A stretch of 64,000 nucleotides of DNA, taken from positions 88,245,546 to 88,309,545 of the forward strand of contig OY757310.1 of the NCBI GenBank assembly GCA_963583905.1, read 5' to 3'. The stretch comes from Stenurella melanura. Its lineage: Eukaryota; Arthropoda; Insecta; Coleoptera; Cerambycidae. This document shows positions 49,801 to 61,800 of this stretch, in pieces. How positions within the stretch are numbered: position 1 is the stretch's first letter; each line of letters starts with the position of its first letter. The notes under the pieces are model-generated. The model searched no databases. It saw only the letters and a program-made list of their open reading frames with translations, and was not told where the DNA came from. A program made the position numbers and the translations under genes.

Positions 49801-52800
49801 AAAACGTAAGCGTCAGCGGTAATGCATTAATGGCCGCCAAACCAACATCAAGCGTGTATAATGGAAACGGAAACCAAAATGAAACGGCAGAAGTCAGATA
49901 AAGGCGCAAGCGCGATGTATCAAATCGAGCATGCCGCGACATGCAGTAAGTATATAAAGGTCTTCTCAAAACAAAGTTAATAATTCAATTACTGCAATAA
50001 CCTTTTATTTACATCAGCACATCTTTATGCATACACTTTTACAGATGCAGTCTACAGATTTCTTAAGATATGCTATTATTTAATAGAGAATATAAAATCA
50101 TAAATATGAGCCAACATTTTAGTACACACCTTGACAGTAAATTCCAGCTACCTTCTAGTAGTAGCTGCAAATACTAGTGTCGCTACTGTCGCTAATTTTT
50201 GGTACAATTAGACGCCCAATTTAAATTTAGAGGGAGTCTAAAGTTATATAGATAGGTCTTATTAGTGACATAAATTTGTACATATTGGGATAAAATTTCA
50301 GAACAATATGTGCCCAATATTGGCTATAAATATTCTCAAGATATATGAATTGCAGTGATAGGTCCTATACTGGCGAAATATAGATTTTTATATATTGGAA
50401 TAAAATTCCAGAACAATATGTGTCCAATATTGGTTATAAATATTCTGAAGGTATATAGATTGCAGTGGTAGGTCCTATATTGGTGAAATATCGATTTTTA
50501 TATATTGGGATAAAATTTCAGAACAATATGTGTCCAATATTGGCTATACATATTCTCAAGATATATGGATTTCAGTGATAGGTCCTATATTGGCGAAATA
50601 TAGATTTTTACATATTGGGATAAAATTTCAGAACAATATGTGCCCAATATTGGTTATAAATATTCTGAAGTTATATGGATTGCAGTGATAGGTCCTATAT
50701 TGGTGAAATAAATATTTTTACATATTGGGATAAAATTTCAGAACAACATGTGCCCAATATAGGTTATAAATATTCTGAATATATGTGGATTATATTGATA
50801 GGTCCTATATTGGTAAAATATAGATCTGTACATATTGGGCTAAAATTGCAGAACAATATATGGCCAATATTGGTTAAAGATATATTAACATATATGGGTT
50901 ACGCTGATAGGTCCTATATTGGTAAAATATAGATCTGTACATATTGGGCTAAAATTGCAGAACAATATATGGCCAATATTGGTTAAAGATATATTAACAT
51001 ATATAGGTTACACTGATAGGTCCTATATTGGAGAAATATAGATTGTGCACGTTGGGACAAAATGCCAGAACAATATGCTCCCAATATTGGCTATAGATGT
51101 CCAATATTGGGCCACTATTACATATTGGGCCAAGATGGGTTGCACATTGGTCCAATATTGTGTGCTACTGGGGATGTTATTAAAAAAATACGGTAAAGAA
51201 AAATTATTAATATATGAAAACATAAATTCCAAACCTTGATGCAAAATATCCATATTATATAAAATATTAGAAACTCTTACTTATATTCACAATAACAAAC
51301 TATACAATGAAGCACTCGGACACAACTGAGGGTATTTCTTATAAAAATTAGATAGAAACCTTTTCTTGTTAGGCGATGTACAAAGGAACGCAGTCGTCTC
51401 TAGTTATTGTATTTTGGGAATTGTTTGTCTAGGGTATTTATTTACTTTCACATATACTCAAGCGCAGAGGAGTAGATTGTCTATCCTTTATACAATACTA
51501 TGCTTTTGTCTTGTTTATTGTTGACGATTGCATTACTTATTTAATTTTTTGCATTATAATTAGCTTTGTAATTGTGGTCTGGCCAATACTGTATGAATGT
51601 GAATGGACGTTATACTGTATTCTATATTGCAGAATGTTTGGTATGGTATTGGAAAAACTCTTCATAGCAGAGTTACAGAAAGTTGCGGGAGTCATAGAGC
51701 GCAAAATTGTGGCTTGTGGAATAACGAAACTCCTGTGTGAAAGCCCAGAGATGTACACGGGAAATTATCAGAAGTATTGGCCTCAACTGTTACAGGTATG
51801 TACATTTTAAATATGTTTTCCTCTTTATTTCTAACCTAGCCAAATGTACTTTTGACACAATCTGATGTATCCACTTGATGGCCCTAACTGAAACATGGTT
51901 AAACCCAGATTATCCAACACCACTACTTGATATTCCAGGATACAGTTTTCTAAGGTACGACAGATTATCAAGAGGAGGTGGCATCGGCGTTTATGTGAGT
52001 TCTATATTTGAATTTGCGACGCTAGACATATCACATTTAGAGAACGGAGATGTCACTCAAATTGAACATCTATGGTTAAGTTTACATTATAAGACAAACA
52101 AAATACTAATAGGGGTAATCTATAGACCACCTGCTATTCCTTATTCAAAACTTAAAGTGATTGAAAACATTTTAGCTGCTTTCTCAGCTGAGCATGATTT
52201 TACTGTTATATTTGGTGACATAAATGTTGACTTGCTTGTAAATAACAATGAGAAAACGTTTTTCTTAGACATACTTAGGACATTCAATTTAAAACAAGTA
52301 ATAAATGACCCAACCAGAATAACGTTAACTAGTAGCACACTAATAGATATAATTGCAGTAGATTCCAACATGTATATATCAGAATCTAGCACTATGGATA
52401 TGTATGATCTCACTGACCATAGACTAGTTTATTGTAATATTTCTCTGGATATTGAAAAACAGGAAAATAAGTTAATTCAATATAGAGATTTCTCAGATTT
52501 TAATATTCGCGATTTTGAATATGATGTGCAGCAAATTCAGTGGAATGCTCTAAATAATATCGGTGATATTAGCGAGCGCATTGACATCTTCAACGAATTA
52601 GTTATTAATGTGTACGATAAGCACGCGCCGTTAAAAACAGTAAGACTTAAACATCCTTATCGGCCATACATCACAAATACGATAAAAGAAATTATAAAAC
52701 TGAAACGCAAGGCGTTTGATAAATTTAAGCGCACAAAAAGTGAAGTAGATAGAAACTACTACATGGTTTTAAAAAACTATCTATCCACAGCAATTAAAAA

Positions 52801-55800
52801 TGAAAAAAAGGCATACATGCAATTTGAAATAAATAAAATAAACAAAAATTCTAAACAAATGTGGCTTAGATTCAGACAGTGGGGCATACACAATAAGGGA
52901 AATATGGACTTACCGCATCATTTGAAAGACCCAAACGAATTAATCAGAGTAATCAATGATATGAACCAATATATACAGCCAGTTAATAATGATCAGTTAT
53001 TATTTTATAGAAACAACACAATTTCTGATAATCACCCATATACTTTTACTACAGTACAAGAAGAAGACGTTCGTAAAGCAGTAAGCGAAATTAAATCCAG
53101 AGCAATGGGAGCCGATAATATCAGCTTAACAATGATTGAATTTATTTTGCCATTCGTTATTGGCGTAGTAGCGAAAATTATAAATGATTCCCTAAAATTA
53201 GGTATATTTCCATCGTTATGGAAAACATCAGTAATAAAGCCACTGCCGAAAAAAACAAATCCAATGGAGTACAACGATTTAAGATTAATACACTTAGTAC
53301 CTGTTCTATCAAAAATAGCAGAAAAAATAGTATGCAAAATGCTGTTATGTCATATAGAGAATAATACCATTCTACCAAAAACACAATCAGGTTTCAGATC
53401 ACATTATAGCACATGCTCTGCACTCACTAAAATAGTGAATGATTTAACAGCAGCCATAGACCAGTCAAAGGCCGCATGCTTAGTCCTACTGGACTATAGT
53501 AAAGCATTTGATTTAATAAATCACGAAATGCTATTGGCTAAATTACACTATATTGGATTAGATGCCTCATTTTGCAACTGGTTTAAAGATTACCTAGAAA
53601 ATAGATCTATAGTTGTAGATATAGAAGGTAGTAGGTCATCGATTAATAGAGCAACCGCTATAGGAGTCCCACAAGGAAGCATTTTAGGCCCTATATTGTT
53701 CTCTATATATACCTCAGATCTGCCAAGCGTACTCCAGCACTGTAACATTCACCTTTATGCAGACGATGTACAATTGATCATGTCATTTGCTCCACCGGAT
53801 ACTAATATTGCTCTGCGACATCTAAATGAAGATTTGGATAGAATATCAAATTGGTCACGTAACCAAGCCATGATCCTCAACGCCAATAAAAGTTGTGTTA
53901 TGTTTGCGGGTAATCAACGAACTCTAGCTAAAGTCACTCAATATAACTTCTCTACTATTCACATAGACAACATAGAAGTACCTACCAAAGAAAATGTTAG
54001 GAATTTAGGAGTAACATTTGATAATCATCTGAATTTTGAGCACCACATCATAAATAAATTAAAGACATGCTATATAAAGTTAAAAACTTTATATTCATTC
54101 AAATTTTTACTCCCTGAAAAAGTTAAATATAGATTAGTTGAGTCTCTAATTTTCCCCCAGTTCGATTATTGTTTGCCAATGTATTATAGCTTTTTACACA
54201 CCAACTGTAAAAACAAATTGCAAGTGGCTCAAAATGCATGTATGCGTTTTGTATACCTAACAAATAAATACGATCACATAACACCTTTATATAATGACCA
54301 TAAACATATGAAAATTGCATATAGATATCAATATTTATTTGGAGTATTCCTCATGAAAATATTTACATATAGAAAACCTGAGTATTTATATGAGCTATTA
54401 ATTCTTAGGAGAAATGTACATCAACTTAACCTAAGAAACAATGACTTATTTAACATATACCAACATAACACCACTAAATTTGAATGCTCGTTTAGTTATA
54501 TCTCAGTCAATTACTTAAATAACCCCACATTTCTAAATTTGTTAAATTCTTACAGACCAAATTCTTTCAAAGTTAAATACAAGCAAGCAATAATTTCTCA
54601 CCAAATTAGTGATACTTCTTAAATTACAAATTATTACGTACTTTTGTGTATTTTTTAAATTATTTTGTAAGTTTTATTTAGCTTTACTAATATCCACACT
54701 CAATTTTTACACTGTGACAGTTATTGTTGATAATGTTATGTTTTTACTACTATGTATGTATTTTTGTAGGGATTGTGGAAGAACGTTTCTAACGAACAAC
54801 TCCCCTTTGTGTTATGTATACTTTTATTTTTATGTGTACTTAATGCAATAAAGATTATTATTATTATTATTATTATTATTATGTATCACAAAGATTAGTA
54901 TGTTATTGATTTGAAGATAATATCGAAATATATTTGTCAATTTTCCAGTGTTATTTAAAATTTAAAAAATAAGCTATTAAATGTGAAACAACTACACTCC
55001 CTATTAATTCAAATGTCACAGCATTCTCTACTGGAATCCATGCTTAGATAGATTCAAAGCACTGCATTAAGTTTATAAAAACAATACCAATCGCAAGGAG
55101 CAAGTTTGATTTTTCATTATTTGTCATACTTACTGGAAAATGTGCATTAAATATATAGAAAGTGATTCAATAGATTTGTTATAGATACACTGGGAATTAA
55201 TAATAAACCTTTATTTTGATATATGACGCATTTGAATTTTATAACAAAATAAGATATAATTTTATTACAAAAAAATTCCTTCTTTTCACTTTTATTTTTG
55301 ATAATAAATGTGCCTAAACAAACTGTATGTTTCTAAAGTTGTAGGTGTTATATATTATGCCAAATTGTGCTTTATTATAACCTATCACATCACTGTCTAG
55401 GGATCATTTGTTACAAAGGATATTTAAAACACAAAAAGCTATCCTTAGATTAATTCTTAATTTATTTATTTATTTTAAGATAGTTTATCTTACATCTTGT
55501 AGAGATATTTTTTGAGAACACAAAATTAGCATTGACTAGTACTTTATCTATTAACATTTTTTGGCAAAAAACAAATACAAATATGTAATATGTAATAAGT
55601 GATAACTACCTTTAAGAAATCCCAAATATAACTAACAATGCAATCTGTTAGGCTATTGTCTGTAATTGTTTATTTGTGGCATATTCAGATTTTCTTACTT
55701 TTTATTGGGTATTTTGTCACTGAAAAGGCTAAGCGCGCACAGGTGACTTTTGTCACGCAACTGTTTTGTCACCTACCTCGAAGTCCATCATGTCTTATGG

Positions 55801-58800
55801 AGATTCGGTCACGAAGCGACGTGACTGAAGGGTGACTTTTTTGTTCCGCCGGCTGGCAACAATTGAGTGACGAAACTGTCACCGCGTCTTAACTTTTTTA
55901 TGAAGCAGCACGCACGAGTGACAGAAAGTCACCGTGAGACCACGAATATTGCGCGAAACACGGTACTAAGAAACATTTTTTAGAATATACCAACCAAAAT
56001 GGAGACGTCATCTCAATGAAATTTCCCTTTGAGTTGTCTGTTGCTGCAAAGCGGATGGACCCAATAACATCTTTTATATTTCTTTTTTCTATAGCTGCTT
56101 TCGATTACAGTGAAGATAATAAACACGATTTCAATGAACAGAATCATAAGATACAAAATTGCATGATAGGGACAGAGACAACACATGAAACAGGTTCGTT
56201 TAATTACGAGTCACTCTGCAGAACAAAAGCAGCTTATTTCTTAAAATAAGACCACACACCGCTGCAGTCTCCACGAAATCTATATCGACAATATAGTTTT
56301 TGTGGTGACTATCACCCGTGCACGCTCAGCCTTAGCCTAACACACTATCTCCAGAGTTTTACACTACAATTTCAGTAAAGAAGATTGTGACTGATTCTTG
56401 GCAGATCTATCTGTCTGTTTTTTTAATGACATCACATTTTTATGTAATCTCATTGCAGGCTCTGCTTTCCTTCTTTGAAATGCCAAGGGATGAGAGTACA
56501 TTACCTGATGATCACTTTATAGAAGTTGACGATACCCCAACATATCAGACTGCGAGTGCAAAATTAAATTTCGCAAATAATACTAAGAGTGACCCCCTCC
56601 AAGGTAAGTGAAATTGGTCAAATTTATTTTATGCAATTTACTATATACTTTGGGCAAGGATTGTATAAACATGTATGATTTTATGCACATTCACAATTTT
56701 ATTATCAAATAGCAAGCAAATCTTATGCTTTTGATTCTTCAAAACAAATATGCAAAAATCATGGTACCTACTATAGAAAACTAATAAGTTGTTATTTTTA
56801 ACTTTCCTTGTTCTTGCTAAAAATTTGGTTTTTTATTTCTTTGGCCATTTGGATAAAAACATGTTTTATTTTTTTTTACGTCACAGAATGATTCGTAATT
56901 GCACGTTACTATTTCAAGAGTTTTATATTAACTACAATCTGATCGTCTAATAAGAGTAATATAAGTCCAGATAAGAGGCTCACTAAAGCCACTGTTTTGT
57001 CGATTCTAAATGACCTGATATGTCAAATGTATTATTCTGCTTTATTTTTTATGAGAAAAGACTGCATTACAGTGATAGGAAATGCATACAACAATAATAT
57101 TAATAAATTTAACGAGAAACATATTACCAGACCCGGGGTCTTAGAGAGTCATCTGACTCTGACCCAGAGTTGGAAGGGGGCCTCGTAATTGCAGGGCTGA
57201 AATGATTTAAATCAACTGATTTAAAAAAATGATTTAGGCATTAAACAGCGTCGGACTGGGACCAAGAGGGCCTACCGGGCAAATGGCTCTGAGGGCCACA
57301 TATCAAATGTTTAATATATTTTTATATGTATCCATCCCCTAAGTACTTTTTTTAAGTTGGGTATCCCCTTAGAAAAGAAATTGATAGTATTTCTATTTAT
57401 TTAAAAATAAATACATACATTTCTGCTAGTTACATAACATGATCAAAATAAAGTATATCCATTAATAAATAACAATATAAAAAATATGAATTATTAATTT
57501 AAGTAGGTAACAAAAACGTAAATTTAGATTCTAATTTGCAAGAACGCAGCTTAAAAAATAAAAACGTTATGCCTTTTGTTTATTAGAGAAATTATTGGAG
57601 AAAATCAAGCTTTTTTAACGGTAATAATTCACAGCCATGCTTTGCAAAAATTGGTTGCTGTTTTTTGCAAAAAGTTTAGTTAGATCTTGAATATTACAAA
57701 AATGTTTTGCGAATCAATTTTAGTTGAAAATTGGGAACTCCCCAGGAGGTCAAAGTTATCTATTTTTTCCCTCGATGGGATAAACAAATAAGATCGTGCA
57801 AATACTATTGCACCGACAGCACCCATCTTTTGCACACTTATAAAGCACTATAGAACAAACTTGTTTAATTCTTATAAAATTTTAACAACAAACGACTATA
57901 TTACAGATTTTATTGCAATACCGCTGGAGCGATCTTAATTTGGAAAGTCTGATAATGTAGGGATTATAATTAGGTGTTTTCGCAAATTTTAAATTCACTT
58001 TCACTGGAAGATAGTGCTTTATTATAGTTAAAAACACTTGAATTTTGAGAAACAGTCGAATATTACCTTAAAATAAGCCATTTTAATTTTGTATTGAAAT
58101 TTTCTCGCCAAAAACACTGCATCAATTCACTACGAACTCATGGCATCATCAGTTATATTGTCAGTGTCATTTTGTGTTATAAACACGTTATTTTGCAGAT
58201 AAATTTCCTAAAGTAGCTTTTACAAATCCCGTATTAGGTAGGCGTTACTTATTTAATCACATGTAAGACGTAAATAAAGTGAATACAATGTTGTGTTTAA
58301 CAATTTTTAAACGCGATTTAAGATTTATTTATTTGTTGAAATTTTAATTTGATGGACGATATTATGCTGTTTAAATATCAATAAGTGCTTTAGTGTAACA
58401 AGTACTTCATTTTAATAATATCAAAAAAGCAAATTTGCACATAGTGAAAACACCTAATTGCGCACAAATCACCCATTCTTCACTTTTCTCTATGACCGAT
58501 AGTTTTCCAGTATTTTAAGAAAACCGATTCTCCGCTCTAATTACACTGGACTCTACCTAGGTAGCTAGGGATTTTTGGGGTCGCTGATTCCGATGCCGAG
58601 GTCGGTTAAGCTCTATCACGTCAGGTTTAAGGTCACTTGAAGGTCAAACTAAGAAAAAGTGGTTGGAAAAAATCTAAAAAAAATTGACATATAGGTTTTT
58701 GGGGTCGCTGAGTCTGAAGCCGAGGTTGGTTAAGCTCTATCACGTTAGGTTCAAGGTCATTTGAAGGTTAAACTAAGAAAAGCTGGTTGAAAAAATCTGA

Positions 58801-61800
58801 AAAAATTCACACATAGGTTTTTGGGGTCGCTGAGACCCGAATCCGGTGTTTGCTTACCCTTAAAGGGCTTCAAGAAGTCATTTCAAGGTTATCATAAGGT
58901 CATTTCAAGGTTTTTGGGGTGCTCAGTCCGGATTCGGTGTTCGCTTACCCTTAAATTTCAATTTCAAGCCAGCATTCGTCCGCCAGCTTTACCTACACAT
59001 GAAGATTCTTCAACTATCTCAGTGCAAATGTATTTAACTCAATGAATCACCTACTTATTTTTTTCTGTGAAAGTTGACGAGCTTGTGTTCACCACATGAA
59101 TCCTGCGGAACGCAAAGACTGGCCTTTAGGTATAGTTGCAGATGCAGAGCGAACAGAAGTAGAGAGTATCCTGAGTATTTGATAGATGGCGCATGCCCAC
59201 CACAAGTGAGTTGGGGCAAAAGAGGGATATAAGTTCGGCGTGAATTACGGGAGCTCAATCATATCAGGATCAAAGTAATTTAATGGCGTTTTGAGTCAGG
59301 GTTTTTAAATGTAAGTACTTTTAGCATAAAGTTTTGGAAATTTCAACACATGCCAACAGGAAATTACCGTGCGGTTGCATCCAGGGCACCTCCACGTGGT
59401 GACTGTGGGCAACGGAGTTGTCCCACTATCTAGCTAAGTCCCTAGGCTATGGCATTCAAGCCGTCATGGCAACCACACATAAAAGTGTTACAAGGCAGGG
59501 CTTAGGAAACGAAGAATCGGCGGTTGGTCAGGGTGGGAAAGTAGGCCCGCAGGCGTCATCATCAAGCGACCGTAGCTCTACATTGGTGGGAAACTTGGCC
59601 TTTGCAGAGTCGAATGTTACAAGCGAATCTTCATGTTGTAAAAAGGTGAACAGATTCTGTGTCGTTTGTGGGGAGTCTATTCCACAAGCAAAGAAATTAA
59701 CATTTTCAGATTCATTAAAAAAAAAGTATAATAAATATTTCGGTATTGATACAAGCACATTAAACAACTTTTGGACTCCTAGAACTATATATTCTAGATT
59801 CCATAGTGTCCTCAATAAAATAAATAAGCAGATATTTTCCCATTCAATGATATGGAGAGCTCCAACAGATCATGCCACAGACTGTTATTTCTGCTTAACT
59901 AACGTGAAGGACTACAACCGAAATAACAAAAACTTTATTTCATGCCTGCGTGTTACATCTGTGAACGGAAGCGTTCTCGCCCTAATTTCGATTAATACAC
60001 TTATGCTGAGAGAAGCGAATTGATTTGTTAAAGGCTTTCAAATTATTATTTTTTTTATTTAGTTTTCGTACAATCACGCAAAACCGAGAGAGAATGGTAG
60101 GCAGAAAGGTAATAAGACAAACTGACAAGGCGGCAGACAGACTGTCATTGGACATTTAGAGGGAGGGTGGCAGAGAAACAGACAGAAACATTTAGTCAGA
60201 CAGGAAGACAGCCAAATTACCGACAGAAAGGCAGGTAGAAAGGCAGGATGTCAGATAGATGGACAGAGAGAAAATGCAGGTGGACGGTAAACATAGACCA
60301 ACAAGCAAACAAATTTTTTTCCATTTTTTTTCACCTCCTGTTCTTATATGTGCGAATTTTTTCAGATTTTTTCAACCGCCTTTTCTTAGTTTGACCTTCA
60401 AATGACCTTGAACCTGACGTGATAGAGCTTAACCGACCTCGGCATCGGAAACAGCGACCCCAAAAAACCCTGGGTACCTAGGTAGAGTTCGGTGTTTTTT
60501 CAAACTAAATGTTGATCTGTGTTGTTGATAAAAAACGATGATGCAAATTAAATTTTTTGACTCACGAAATGAGAAGCCTCTCTTATCACCTCTTCCAGAG
60601 TCATTCTGCAAAACATTCTGTCTGTCTTCCCTTTATTTGCCTGACTTATTAAGCATTACAGCATGAGCACAGGTGTTTATTTTGCCAAACGGGGCTCGGG
60701 GTAAAGATAAAAAATATCAATGAAAAGCTGCACCACCGTCGCAGCTGCTTCGCTTGTTCAAGCAGGTCGAAATATAAAAAAAATACTACTGAGCGTAAAC
60801 AATCTATTTTCCAATGTTGTCATGTCTTTCAGGTTTCGAAATTAAAGTGAGTTACTGGACATTTGAGATTGGGATTTGCGAATGCCCAAATGTCATATGG
60901 GGCAAGTGGGTCACATTTTGGGTCTATAGGGGGGGGGGCACATTTTGGGTCTTTAGAGGCGCCTACCAGACATTTGCCCGGTTGCCTGGCGCCTCAGTCT
61001 GACACTGGCATTAAAAGATTGTCTTTACCAATGCTCTAGTTTTCTCTTTCTCCAAGCCTTTGAGATGTGGACCATTAGGGAGACAGACAAATGCTTTCTA
61101 AATGCGAGTCTTGAGCCATTTGCTACGAATTCCCTGGACAACCCATGACATCAACAGCTCAGATCTCCAAGAAGTACAACTTCCAAAGCTCCTGCATTGT
61201 ATTCTCCTGATTTCATGTTAGATTTAGGTGAAAACATTACTTCCACTATGCAGAAAACAATTTATCAGGCATCAGAGCTGGGTATGATCATTCAAATTTT
61301 GAATATATTTTTAGGGATTTGAAAGCTGTTTGAAATACTTTAATATAACAGGATTGACCATCTGGATGGTGATTTGAATTCTTTTCTCACAACATAAATC
61401 CTTTTTTATGATTCAGATATTTTGTATGAAAGCATTTTGTGTTATGTTGAGAATAGGGAGGGAGCATGTGGCATTTGGATGCATTAACGAAGCATTTCAA
61501 TGCCCTACATGTTTTATACATGTTTTAAATATTGGGTGCCCCAGTTAATCTTTGAATTTATGACTCGAAACCTGTGATTCCAATTATTTTTTATGCAAAA
61601 AGGATTAGAGCCTAGGATCTGTGATTTGAATCATTTTTGATGATTTGAATCCTTGAGCCGAATCCATTTTCACAGCTCTGCCAGGCACCAATAGAAAATT
61701 TGATGACTTTCTATTTCTTCTCAGTTCTTGTTTAGTACTTTTCTCTAATGTATAACCTAATCAAACCTGTGTGTCAAACAGTTGAAAATTATTCCAGTTT

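Larger units (their letters stand above)
47465..51173. mobile_element. 3.7-kb element with CCCCAGTAGCACA ends and two internal tandem arrays
   Basis: The ends are identical over CCCCAGTAGCACA and nearly so over the next ten bases (..ATATTGG). AT stands on both sides, so a 2-bp duplication is possible. A left array (47540-47960, 121-bp unit) and a right array (50240-51060, 109-110-bp unit) lie inside the ends and are made of TATTGG/CCAATA words in different units. The 2.2-kb centre (48060-50230) has no recognisable transposase. The arrangement recalls foldback or Helitron-like elements with subterminal minisatellites, but I see no feature that fixes the class. Confidence 0.75.
44132..51632 (+). 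other. Exportin-2 intron 16 (7.5 kb)
   Basis: Contains a CAGGGTGTTTGGTAAAGC transposon end next to TA at 44202 without a visible partner, a LINE (44841-45983), a long hairpin (46203-46829), another LINE end (47095-47330) and the 3.7-kb element at 47465-51173. The stretches 44240-44830 and 46830-47090 show nothing else. Confidence 0.7.
58550..60488. mobile_element. Nested inverted-repeat element with ACTCTACCTAGGTA ends
   Basis: The left end ACTCTACCTAGGTA and its inverted copy at 60475-60488 are followed on both sides by TTTTTGGGGTCGCTG and CCGAGGTCGGTTAAGCTC. The left side has three to four tandem copies of the roughly 123-bp unit that starts TTTTTGGGGTCGCTGA (58572, 58696, 58818 and a partial one at 58911), and the right side has one. 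Between them lies a 186-codon Cys-containing frame. No clear target duplication. Superfamily unknown. Confidence 0.75.
57246..61007. mobile_element. hAT-type element, 3762 bp, with perfect 8-bp duplication
   Basis: The left end CAGCGTCGGACTGGGACC and the inverted right end CAGTGTCAGACTGAGGCG, each followed by CCGGGCAAATG, have the CAG-type form of hAT termini. GCATTAAA is present exactly once on each side. The outer kilobase (57300-58500) has no transposase. Inside is a second inverted-repeat element (58550-60488) with an open frame. So this is either a hAT element that carries a passenger element, or one whose own transposase has been lost. It fills most of exportin intron 18. Confidence 0.87.

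Noticed and set aside
50675..50932. 85-codon repetitive ORF
   Set aside because: It is the translation of the 110-bp minisatellite units.
47540..51060. CRISPR-like regular repeats
   Set aside because: The units are 110-121 bp and tandem with no unique spacers, and the window is clearly animal DNA. They are minisatellites within a transposon.
59055..59258. Minus-strand ORF and a weak plus-strand AERKDWPLGIV resemblance to BEL/Pao-type proteins
   Set aside because: The match is about ten residues without any neighbouring domain, which is too little to call.
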